From positions 1-9,976 of the forward strand of contig JACQJI010000030.1 in the NCBI GenBank assembly GCA_016198045.1: a DNA stretch of 9,976 bases. The letters are read 5' to 3'. The notes below the pieces were generated by a model. The model saw nothing but the letters and a program-made list of their open reading frames with translations. It was not told the origin of the DNA and made no database searches. This document shows positions 1 to 4,978 of this stretch, one piece after another (position 1 is the stretch's first letter; each line of letters starts with the position of its first letter). This stretch comes from Candidatus Doudnabacteria bacterium. GTDB lineage: Bacteria > Patescibacteriota > Doudnabacteria > UBA920 > O2-02-FULL-48-8. Made by a program: the position numbers and the translations under genes.

Positions 1-40
1 CCTTATTACTTACCAAAAATTTAGAGAAGCTGTGCAAATC

Positions 41-64
41 CTCTACTGCTTCGAAGTAGTAGAG
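41..64. repeat. 24-bp near-perfect palindrome after the yerC-like gene
   Basis: The 24 bases form two 12-base arms with one G-T wobble position, centred on TTCGAA. No T-run follows on either strand, so it is a poor fit to an intrinsic terminator. Its minus-strand reading contains CGAAGCAGT, a 9-mer that recurs at 638-646 in the promoter region of the neighbouring regulator gene. It could be a regulator-binding site or an RNA 3'-end stabilising hairpin. Confidence 0.5.
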
Positions 65-66
65 AA

Positions 67-588
67 TTAACCTTGGCGCAATAAAACGTTTAGCTCTTTT
101 GCCAAGGCGGTTTTGTCCTTCATTTGGCCCACTACTTTCAATAGTCGCTGCCGTTCTCTTTTTCTGGCTGTTTTTAAAATCTCTTTTAATAACAGCTCCG
201 GCCAGAAATACATCGGATATTTTCTTTTTAATTTCTCAAACGGTTTTGAATCATCCTCACCGGCAACAGTTGGTTTATTAATTCTTCGGATAGCAGTACG
301 ATATCCTTCACCGTAAATCTCCAACCAAGTTTGAACTTTCGCAATCGTTCCATAAGCAACCTTGATCCTCTTACGAATTTCGTCGTAGGTTAAACCCTGC
401 ATTAATAGATCAGCAATCTGCAATCTGCGGGCCAGCATAAATACTTCCGGCTCAGACAAAATGTCCTTTAGAAACTGGGCGACTTCAACGGGACTATGCA
501 AGACAGCCACGGCACGAGCCAACTTCATAAATAGCTCGTTTTGTTCACTTTTGCTTAATTTTGCATTTAATTTATAACTTGCACCCAT
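67..588 (-). CDS. TrpR-like transcriptional regulator, YerC/YecD family, with C-terminal extension
   Basis: A 173-residue protein predicted to be a DNA-binding repressor of the TrpR/YerC superfamily. Residues about 12-90 match the family layout: helical N-terminus, SEPEVFMLARRLQIADLL, then the helix-turn-helix at about 66-89 (LTYDEIRKRIKVAYGTIAKV). YerC proteins are usually about 100 residues. Residues 110-173 here are an extra, strongly basic tail that I do not recognise. ATG at 588 is the first in-frame start after a good promoter and has no Shine-Dalgarno. The promoter is overlapped by an inverted repeat, which suggests autoregulation. The ligand is unknown: the family resembles TrpR in fold, but tryptophan binding cannot be read from the sequence, and no trp gene is nearby. 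Confidence 0.85.
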   Translation of the reverse strand: MGASYKLNAKLSKSEQNELFMKLARAVAVLHSPVEVAQFLKDILSEPEVFMLARRLQIADLLMQGLTYDEIRKRIKVAYGTIAKVQTWLEIYGEGYRTAIRRINKPTVAGEDDSKPFEKLKRKYPMYFWPELLLKEILKTARKRERQRLLKVVGQMKDKTALAKELNVLLRQG

Positions 589-599
589 TAGTTTAGTTT

Positions 600-688
600 T
601 ACTTCAACGAATTATCGTTACAACTACTTCAATACTACGAAGCAGTGAAGTATTTGTCAAATTATCTGATTTTTCTAAAGATGAAGTA
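600..688. promoter_or_regulatory. Putative operator: four TACTTCA/TGAAGTA half-sites
   Basis: TACTTCA occurs at 600-606 and 625-631, and its reverse complement TGAAGTA at 646-652 and 682-688. The inner pair forms an inverted repeat with a 14-base gap. One arm lies in the -35/-10 spacer and the other just past the -10 of the yerC-like promoter, a typical repressor position. The repeats are seen directly; binding by the adjacent regulator is inferred. Confidence 0.55.
632..660 (-). promoter_or_regulatory. Promoter of the yerC-like gene, TTGACA-17-TAGTAT
   Basis: On the minus strand, -35 TTGACA (660-655) and -10 TAGTAT (637-632) are separated by exactly 17 bases. Transcription would start near 625, about 37 bases before the ATG. 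Confidence 0.75.
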
Positions 689-761
689 CTGTGCTTTTTT
701 CTTGGTCGGAGGTAAGTCGGTCTCTTGTAAAAACATATGAGTTAAAAATAAGTTTACTAAA

Positions 762-1295
762 TTATACGTGAGTAATCCAGTCAGAACTCGGATCAAAATA
801 TTCTTCTTTGTCACTTAATACCATTGATATTATTCTAATTACGTTGTCTGAACCAGTAGGCATTATATGTGTTAATTTCCCTGGTTCTAAAGCAAGATAT
901 AATGTCCCCCTTTTTAAATTTTTGGAATAATATTTTCCACTTGTCAGAAAAACTCCTTTTTCTCCAGCTTTTATTTTCTGAAGAGATTTAGCAATTAATG
1001 TGGAACCAGTTTTACTAGAAACCGCACTAGCCTTATAAAACTTTCCATCATTTATATTAAAGTAACAATTATCACCATCTTCTAAATTTTCTCCTGCAAT
1101 AAACTGCTTGGTATTATTTCCTTTCTTATAAAAAAGCATGTCCAAGGAATTACCCAGTGGCAAAAAGGAAATAAAACCCCTTAACCAAGTCAATTCATTA
1201 TATATTTTTCTTTTTCTTAAAGATATGAAAAAAACAATCAATAAAACAATGAGTATTAATGGTTTATTTTCTATAATACAGTTAATTACATCCAT
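762..1295 (-). CDS. Membrane-anchored protein with a possible phage-decoration-like beta domain
   Basis: 177 residues. Residues 11-26 (PLILIVLLIVFFISL) form one hydrophobic segment followed by RKRK, so the C-terminal part may lie outside the cytoplasm if the basic residues stay inside, or the reverse. Residues about 67-177 carry a pattern I associate with DUF2190-type or tail-fibre domains: AGENLEDGD, a short DGKFYKAS stretch, an A(G)E-K-GVFLTSG turn, LKRGTLYLALEPGKLTH, and a closing aspartate-rich DPSSDWITHV. In phages such domains trimerise and decorate capsids or fibres. Here it would be displayed on the membrane. The assignment comes from pattern memory and is only moderate. No homologous phage genes surround it, so it is not evidence of a prophage. 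A -10-like TAGAAT ends 7 bases before the ATG, so the message may be leaderless. Confidence 0.5.
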   Translation of the reverse strand: MDVINCIIENKPLILIVLLIVFFISLRKRKIYNELTWLRGFISFLPLGNSLDMLFYKKGNNTKQFIAGENLEDGDNCYFNINDGKFYKASAVSSKTGSTLIAKSLQKIKAGEKGVFLTSGKYYSKNLKRGTLYLALEPGKLTHIMPTGSDNVIRIISMVLSDKEEYFDPSSDWITHV

Positions 1296-1389
1296 GTGCG
1301 AAATTCTATCAAAATTTATAGTAATTTACTATTTACGAACTTCTAACCCAAAGTCAATCCACTCGGGTCATGCCGATAAAAAATTGTCA

Positions 1390-1410
1390 TGGCGGAAGAG
1401 GTGGGATTCG
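1390..1410 (-). pseudogene. 3' fragment of a tRNA-Ser gene
   Basis: Read on the minus strand this is the end of the T-loop (CGAAT), the 3' T-stem (CCCAC), the 3' acceptor strand (CTCTTCC), discriminator G and CCA. The matching 5' acceptor GGAAGAG is absent upstream, so only the last 21 bases of a tRNA-Ser-like gene remain. The G discriminator supports serine. The intact tRNA-Ser(CGA) nearby has a different acceptor stem. Confidence 0.6.
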
Positions 1411-1480
1411 CCCGATCATCTGATCGGGCGTCCAGCCCAGTCATTCGACTGGATCAAGCAATCCGGTCGCATGACCGGAT
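1409..1480. repeat. Three tandem perfect hairpins with 4-base loops
   Basis: Hairpin 1: 9-bp stem 1409-1417/1422-1430, loop ATCT. Hairpin 2: 6-bp stem 1437-1442/1447-1452, loop ATTC. Hairpin 3: 8-bp stem 1461-1468/1473-1480, loop GCAT. All share the core TC-NNNN-GA at the loop. No T-run follows, and the three stems differ in sequence, so the pattern is structural. The set abuts the tRNA-Ser 3' fragment. Confidence 0.75.
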
Positions 1481-1510
1481 CGGATGACTAGACGAACCAT
1501 CTCAAATTAC

Positions 1511-1598
1511 TGGCGGTGGGTGCAGGACTCGAACCTGCAAGTCCCTTGCGGGACGCTGGTTTTCGAAACCAGTGCCTTACCATTCGGCACAACCCACC
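1511..1598 (-). tRNA. tRNA-Ser(CGA)
   Basis: An 88-base class II tRNA. Acceptor GGTGGGT/ACCCACC, anticodon stem CTGGT/ACCAG with loop TTCGAAA (anticodon CGA, codon UCG), a long variable arm (GTCCC/GGGAC), T-stem GCAGG/CCTGC, discriminator G and encoded CCA at 1513-1511. Its first base is also the last base of the rnhB stop codon, so it is co-transcribed with that gene. Confidence 0.95.
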
Positions 1599-2287
1599 TA
1601 AATTGTCGCTAAATATAGCCTGTGAAAATTCCTAAATGAACAGAAACTTTTCAAAACTTGTTGCACAAAAGTGAAACTCGTTCGGTGCACTGGCGAAACT
1701 CCAAACTTTTTCAAAGCCGCTCGATGCTCCCTGGTCCCGTATCCTTTATGTTTCACGAATCCATAATTGGAAAACTGTTCGTGCAGCTCTTTCAAAATTT
1801 CATCCCTGGCAACTTTCGCGATTATTGATGCCGCTGAGATCGAAAGTATCTTGACATCACCGTCAACCACCGCTTCTTGGACAAACTCAAACCGTTTTAA
1901 TTTATTTAAACCGTCAAGAAACAAATAATCAGGCTGCTGTTTCAAACTTTCGACCGATTTTTGCATAGCCAGCATACCGGCTTGGTGGATATTAATCTCA
2001 TCAATCGTTTCGTGTGACACGACACCGATGCCGAAATCCAGACAATAGTCTTTGATGCATGCAACTAAATCCTGACGCTCTTTTTCGTTTGTGGTTTTGG
2101 AATCGCGTACGCGGTACCACCACTTATTTTTGCTGCGCTGCTTGCCGATTGAATCAGGATCCAGGATAACGGTTGCGGCCACTACCGGCCCGGCCAGAGG
2201 CGCCATGCCCACTTCATCGCAGCCGGCAACAAGCCTAAATCCTTCGGCAAATTTTTGTGCTTCGTGTTTGTATGTTGGAAAATGCAT
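1598..2287 (-). CDS. rnhB: Ribonuclease HII
   Basis: 229 residues. The enzyme cleaves RNA in RNA-DNA hybrids and removes single ribonucleotides from DNA. Family motifs: GCDEVG (D24, E25), LFLDGL (D125), GD (D144) before SAASIIAKVARD, and the closing KGYGTREHRAAL...SPVHRTSF. The usual GRG motif after DEV, which reads the ribonucleotide 2'-OH, is GMA here (27-29). The ATG at 2287 is chosen over one at 2335 because the upstream stretch lies inside tRNA-Ala. The chosen start is 11 bases after that tRNA's CCA and has no Shine-Dalgarno. The TAG stop shares its G with the first base of tRNA-Ser(CGA). The gene sits between tRNA-Ala and tRNA-Ser in one operon, so transcript processing by tRNA nucleases should shape the mRNA ends. 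Confidence 0.96.
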   Translation of the reverse strand: MHFPTYKHEAQKFAEGFRLVAGCDEVGMAPLAGPVVAATVILDPDSIGKQRSKNKWWYRVRDSKTTNEKERQDLVACIKDYCLDFGIGVVSHETIDEINIHQAGMLAMQKSVESLKQQPDYLFLDGLNKLKRFEFVQEAVVDGDVKILSISAASIIAKVARDEILKELHEQFSNYGFVKHKGYGTREHRAALKKFGVSPVHRTSFTFVQQVLKSFCSFRNFHRLYLATI

Positions 2288-2298
2288 GAAACTTTTTT

Positions 2299-2375
2299 TG
2301 GTGGACCTGATCGGGGTCGAACCGACAACCTCCACGATGCCATCGTGGCGCTCTAACCAGTTGAGCTACAGGCCC
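2299..2375 (-). tRNA. tRNA-Ala(GGC)
   Basis: 77 bases. Acceptor GGGCCTG/CAGGTCC with the alanine identity pair G3-U70, D-stem GCTC/GAGC, anticodon loop ATGGCAT (anticodon GGC, codon GCC), T-stem GTCGG/CCGAT, discriminator A and encoded CCA. Second gene of the tRNA-Arg/tRNA-Ala/rnhB/tRNA-Ser operon. Confidence 0.95.
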
Positions 2376-2385
2376 CTTCTTATTT

Positions 2386-2460
2386 TGGTACCCTCGAGAG
2401 GAATCGGACCTCTATCACCGCGTTAGGAATGCGGAGCTCTATCCATTGAGCTACGAGGGC
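2386..2460 (-). tRNA. tRNA-Arg(CCU)
   Basis: 75 bases. Acceptor GCCCTCG/CGAGGGT (G1-U72 wobble), anticodon loop TTCCTAA (anticodon CCT, codon AGG), T-stem AGAGG/CCTCT, discriminator A and encoded CCA. The anticodon stem CCGCA/CGCGG has an A31-C39 mismatch next to the loop. First gene of its operon. Confidence 0.93.
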
Positions 2461-2483
2461 ATACATTCCTTGGAGGCCAAATA

Positions 2484-2512
2484 ATTTTACGTATTGACAA
2501 GTTTGCAGTCAA
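2484..2512 (-). promoter_or_regulatory. Promoter of the tRNA-Arg/tRNA-Ala/rnhB/tRNA-Ser operon
   Basis: Minus-strand TTGACT (2512-2507), 17-base spacer, TAAAAT (2489-2484), 23 bases before tRNA-Arg. The -35 is one arm of an inverted repeat TTGAC-N9-GTCAA (2494-2512); the other arm is a plus-strand TTGACA (2494-2499). No good plus-strand -10 stands 17 bases from it, so plus-strand use is doubtful. Confidence 0.75.
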
Positions 2513-2554
2513 GCTTTGCTCCTGTTAGCATATACCAATCAGAAAGGAGGACAC

Positions 2555-3109
2555 ATGGTGGCTTTGCCACATGAACTGACAGCAGCGGCGCTGGCCGTGT
2601 ACGCTGCAAGGCAGAACAAAGCACTGGGAAAAATCGCTCTCGCCGGGGCGGCTTCGCACTGGGCGCTCGATTTGGTACCACATATCGAGCCAAGTAGCCT
2701 AAGTACTCTCTGGCATACGGATGCCAGCTCCCAACTGTTCGTCGCGATCGATCTTGTCCTCACCGGCGCTGTGGGGCTTCTGCTTCTGTGGAAGTTCCGC
2801 GAATACTCTATTCCTCTCGTGGTCGGGGTATTCTGCGGGTGCATCCCCGACATCTTCAGTGTAGGACCGAAGATTCTGGGATTTAAGGAATTCGACGGCT
2901 ACCTCAAGGTAGTCAACGAACTTCACTTCCAGACAACACACGGCTGGTGGCGGTCGTGGTTTGGTGAAATTCCCCAGTGGTGGGGTTGGCTGTTGGGATC
3001 TGCGACCACAGTGTTGGTCGGTATCCTGCCAGCCACACTGTACTTGAGTACCGTTCGGGTCCCCGACCGTGAACCGGTCTGGGCGCCCACGCTACCCGGG
3101 GAACCGTAG
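2555..3109 (+). CDS. YdjM/DUF457-like membrane protein (putative metal-dependent hydrolase family)
   Basis: 184 residues. The layout fits the YdjM/DUF457 group: PHELTAAALA near the N-terminus (His6), SHWALDLVPH at 34-43 with the typical SH-x3-D-x2-PH spacing, then hydrophobic segments at about 61-79, 86-101 (containing GCIPD) and 143-165. Members are often labelled membrane-bound metal-dependent hydrolases; their substrate is unknown and activity is not proven. The start is set by a strong Shine-Dalgarno (AGGAGG, 2545-2550) 4 bases before ATG; most genes here have none. The gene is visibly more GC-rich than its neighbours, has its own terminator and lies between tRNA loci on the other strand, all of which hint at acquisition by transfer. 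Confidence 0.7.
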   Translation: MVALPHELTAAALAVYAARQNKALGKIALAGAASHWALDLVPHIEPSSLSTLWHTDASSQLFVAIDLVLTGAVGLLLLWKFREYSIPLVVGVFCGCIPDIFSVGPKILGFKEFDGYLKVVNELHFQTTHGWWRSWFGEIPQWWGWLLGSATTVLVGILPATLYLSTVRVPDREPVWAPTLPGEP

Positions 3110-3134
3110 TTATTATCGCGCTACGGCTTTTTTT
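3104..3134 (+). terminator. Intrinsic terminator that includes the stop codon
   Basis: Stem CCGTAG (3104-3109) pairs with CTACGG (3121-3126), followed by C and a run of T. The TAG stop of the DUF457-like gene is part of the stem. Confidence 0.75.
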
Positions 3135-3150
3135 ATTTTGCAATTTTTTC

Positions 3151-3323
3151 TGGTCGGGGTGCTGGGAATTTCATTCGCCGCTGATGCGGCTCAGCCTGGG
3201 TCGCGCCGGAAGCTACGCTTGCTCGCTTCCGTCGATCGTTCGGCTGCGTCTGATGACTTGCCTCACTTCGACCCGTTCAATTCCCATCGCGAGTCCTAAT
3301 TCTTGGTCGGGGTGCTGGGAATT
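3151..3323. repeat. 20-bp direct repeat of the tRNA-Pro 3' end bounding a 133-bp insert
   Basis: TGGTCGGGGTGCTGGGAATT occurs exactly at 3151-3170 and 3304-3323. The second copy is the 3' end of tRNA-Pro (T-stem, acceptor, CCA); the first is a free-standing fragment. A third partial copy, 12 bases, lies inverted at 3275-3286. The insert holds hairpins: GCCGC/GCGGC (3177-3181/3186-3190), CGGAAGC/GCTTCCG (3207-3213/3225-3231) and a wide pair GGGTCG/CGACCC (3198-3203/3269-3274). This resembles the attL/attR pattern of an element that used a tRNA 3' end, but no integrase or other gene is inside. Confidence 0.75.
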
Positions 3324-3377
3324 GAACCCAGTCTACACGCACCCGAAGCGTGCGTACTACCGTCATACTCCACCCCG
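3304..3377 (-). tRNA. tRNA-Pro(CGG)
   Basis: 74 bases. Acceptor CGGGGTG/CACCCCG, D-stem GTAT/GTAC, anticodon stem CACGC/GCGTG with loop TTCGGGT (anticodon CGG, codon CCG), T-stem CTGGG/CCCAG, discriminator A and encoded CCA. Position 8, almost always U, is G here, and position 14 also seems to be G rather than A. This is odd for an otherwise well-paired tRNA. A palindromic repeat overlaps its 5' end by three bases. Confidence 0.88.
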
Positions 3378-3406
3378 CCTACGCTAAAAGCTACGGCGGG
3401 CGAGCC
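3375..3406. repeat. Palindromic repeat at the tRNA-Pro 5' end
   Basis: CCGCC-TAC-GCT-AAA-AGC-TAC-GGCGG (3375-3399), followed by a second hairpin GGCGGG/CCCGCC (3395-3400/3405-3410). The first has the same architecture as the repeat at 4788-4811 inside the Wzy-like gene: CCGCC, TWC, GCT...AGC, TWC, GGCGG. Confidence 0.6.
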
Positions 3407-3420
3407 CGCCTTTGCTTCAA

Positions 3421-3445
3421 AACCGACCCAGTTTTGGGGTCGGTT
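3421..3445 (-). terminator. Possible weak terminator or insulating hairpin
   Basis: A 9-bp perfect stem AACCGACCC/GGGTCGGTT with a 7-base loop. On the minus strand it ends in TTTTG, a short U-run, so terminator activity would be weak. No gene ends upstream of it on that strand. It lies between a TATAAT at 3506-3501 and tRNA-Pro, so it could instead affect tRNA-Pro expression. The rest of 3446-3574 shows only that TATAAT, a parS half-site at 3523-3530 and a plus-strand TATATT at 3550-3555. Confidence 0.35.
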
Positions 3446-3522
3446 GAAGATTCCAGGAATTTTTTGTCCTTTGAATGGAACTCTTCACTCCCATAATACT
3501 ATTATATCGACTAGAATAAAAA

Positions 3523-4324
3523 TGTTTCACAGCAAATCCATTAGGATACTATATTAAACCTTATTTTCTCCTATTTGTCAATGTTTCACGTGAAACATAT
3601 TAAAATCCATCAAATTTTGTTCTTTATTTTTCTTTTTACCATTCCTTTTCAAACAAGGGTTATTTTTCAATCGGAAACAGCCTATATAAATACTGTTTTC
3701 AACTATCACTTGGGTTTCATCCTGTATTTATCTGATCTGGTATTTTTAGTTGCCATGCTTGATTGGGTCTTGTTTGACAGGCCAAAAATGGTTTCACGCC
3801 TGCCCACCGATTCAGCCTTCGTAGCCACTTCGGCGAAGGAGGCAGCTTCAGCAGCGACGAGTGGAACTCTATTGCATATAATCGCATTTTTCTCGCTTAT
3901 ACTGCTTACATTGTTTCACGTGAAACATATAGAACTCGGCTGGTATAATGCCTTAAAATGGCTAGAAATGCTTGTTTTACTAATATATTGCAGCATAGTT
4001 TTTAAAGAACTTAAGATGTTTCATGTGACACTATGGATTTTATTCATTTCTGGGGTTTTTCAAGCAATTATTGGAATTTGGCAGTTTCACGTGCAACATG
4101 GGTTAAGCTTAGGTTTCTTAGGTGAATATGTTTCACCGATTGGGACTGAAGGTTTGGCAACCATCTCTTATGGTTTAGAAAAGCTCATCCGAGCTTATGG
4201 AACCATGCCGCACCCCAATGTTTTAGCAGGTTTTTTAATTGTTTCACTAATAGCTGGATATTATTTGATTTCGGGTGAAACATTTCGTGAAACATATGCC
4301 AAAATTATTGTTTCATGTGCAACA
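3523..4324. promoter_or_regulatory. parS (ParB-binding) site cluster inside a coding region
   Basis: The bacterial parS consensus TGTTTCACGTGAAACA occurs perfectly at 3582-3597 and 3912-3927. Near copies: 4083-4098 (14/16), 4309-4324 (14/16) and 4017-4032 (13/16). Exact half-sites TGTTTCAC or GTGAAACA: 3523-3530, 4129-4136, 4240-4247, 4275-4282 and 4287-4294. ParB is known to load on such sites and spread to build a partition complex; that this cluster is the centromere of this chromosome is inferred. No parA or parB gene is in the window. Confidence 0.9.
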
Positions 4325-4978
4325 ATCCTGATTATCTTGGGACTTTTCTTTAGTTTCTCGAGGGTTTCTTGGCTAATCGCCGCTTTGGTCACACTCAGTT
4401 TCCTTTGGTTTCACCTAAAACAAAAAGGCTGGTCGAAACTTAAAGCCGTGGTGATTGTTACTTTGATTTCTCTAGCCATAGTCATAATTGGCTACAAAGA
4501 TCTGGCTTTCAGCAGGGCCTCCGAAAGTTTAACTAATAACTCGGTGACTCTAAGACAAACTTATAACGAAATGGGAATAGAGCTGATAAAAAAATATCCA
4601 GTACTGGGGGTGGGAGTGGGGCACTACATTCCGGCATTGCGAGATTTTTACAATTTGGAGGACTGGCAGTATCAACCAGCTCACAACATTTATATTTTTC
4701 TGGCAGCCGAGTTGGGCATTTTAGGACTCGGGCTATTTCTCGTTATCATCGGCAAGATTCTCAAACTTGGCTGGACAACAAAAAACCCCGCCTTCGCTGA
4801 AGCTTCGGCGGACAAGCAACTTTTAACTTTCAGTCTACTACTCGCAGTTGGCAGCTTCCTGCTGATTGGGTTGTTTGACCACTATCCGCTGACTATTCAG
4901 CAAACTCGCTTAACTTTCTTTCTGCTGTTGGGAATGTTGATGGCTGCCGCGAAGCTGGATTTAGAGCGGCTTGCTTAA
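3575..4978 (+). CDS. O-antigen ligase / Wzy-polymerase-like membrane protein
   Basis: 467 residues from TTG at 3575, or 465 from ATG at 3581; I see no Shine-Dalgarno for either. About a dozen hydrophobic segments span the protein. Wzy_C/WaaL-type marks: RAYGTMPHPNVLAGF (207-220), SFSRVSW (260-266), RQTYNEMGIELIKKYPVLGVGVGHY (about 327-351) and AHNIYIFLAAELGILGLG (369-386). The family joins or polymerises glycans at the outer face of the membrane; the actual glycan is unknown. Two palindromic repeats are read in frame, at residues about 78-97 (SAFVATSAKEAASAATS) and about 405-415 (PAFAEASADKQ), both in hydrophilic stretches between membrane segments. Two exact parS sites encode FHVKH at residues 4-8 and 114-118. 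The last 18 bases overlap argH convergently. Confidence 0.85.
   Translation: MSMFHVKHIKIHQILFFIFLFTIPFQTRVIFQSETAYINTVFNYHLGFILYLSDLVFLVAMLDWVLFDRPKMVSRLPTDSAFVATSAKEAASAATSGTLLHIIAFFSLILLTLFHVKHIELGWYNALKWLEMLVLLIYCSIVFKELKMFHVTLWILFISGVFQAIIGIWQFHVQHGLSLGFLGEYVSPIGTEGLATISYGLEKLIRAYGTMPHPNVLAGFLIVSLIAGYYLISGETFRETYAKIIVSCATILIILGLFFSFSRVSWLIAALVTLSFLWFHLKQKGWSKLKAVVIVTLISLAIVIIGYKDLAFSRASESLTNNSVTLRQTYNEMGIELIKKYPVLGVGVGHYIPALRDFYNLEDWQYQPAHNIYIFLAAELGILGLGLFLVIIGKILKLGWTTKNPAFAEASADKQLLTFSLLLAVGSFLLIGLFDHYPLTIQQTRLTFFLLLGMLMAAAKLDLERLA
3811..3870. repeat. In-frame palindromic repeat in the Wzy-like gene (first)
   Basis: CCTTCG (3816-3821) pairs with CGAAGG (3834-3839) around TAGCCACTTCGG. 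The stretch encodes a small-residue peptide DSAFVATSAKEAASAATSG unlike the hydrophobic protein around it. The boundaries are estimated from the change in composition. Confidence 0.55.
4788..4811. repeat. In-frame palindromic repeat in the Wzy-like gene (second)
   Basis: CCGCC-TTC-GCTGAAGC-TTC-GGCGG encodes the core of PAFAEASADKQ in the hydrophilic loop after the last-but-one group of membrane segments. It shares its layout with the repeat at 3375-3399. Confidence 0.6.

Noticed and set aside
41..64. Intrinsic terminator of the yerC-like gene
   Set aside because: The hairpin is strong but no T-run follows on the minus strand.
762..1295. Prophage
   Set aside because: Only one decoration-like domain; no integrase, terminase, portal or lysis gene is nearby.
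1409..1480. CRISPR array
   Set aside because: The three palindromes differ in sequence, have no constant repeat or spacer length, and no cas gene is present.
1138..1491. Plus-strand open frame of 117 codons
   Set aside because: It lies opposite the start of the minus-strand membrane protein and runs through the hairpins; no protein-like features.
2288..2335. Longer RNase HII N-terminus starting at 2335 (MEVVGSTPIRST...)
   Set aside because: This stretch is the translation of tRNA-Ala(GGC) and its flank; the family motif spacing fits the ATG at 2287.
3171..3303. A protein gene in the insert next to tRNA-Pro
   Set aside because: Open frames exist but consist of palindromic repeat translation and tRNA sequence, with no start signal.
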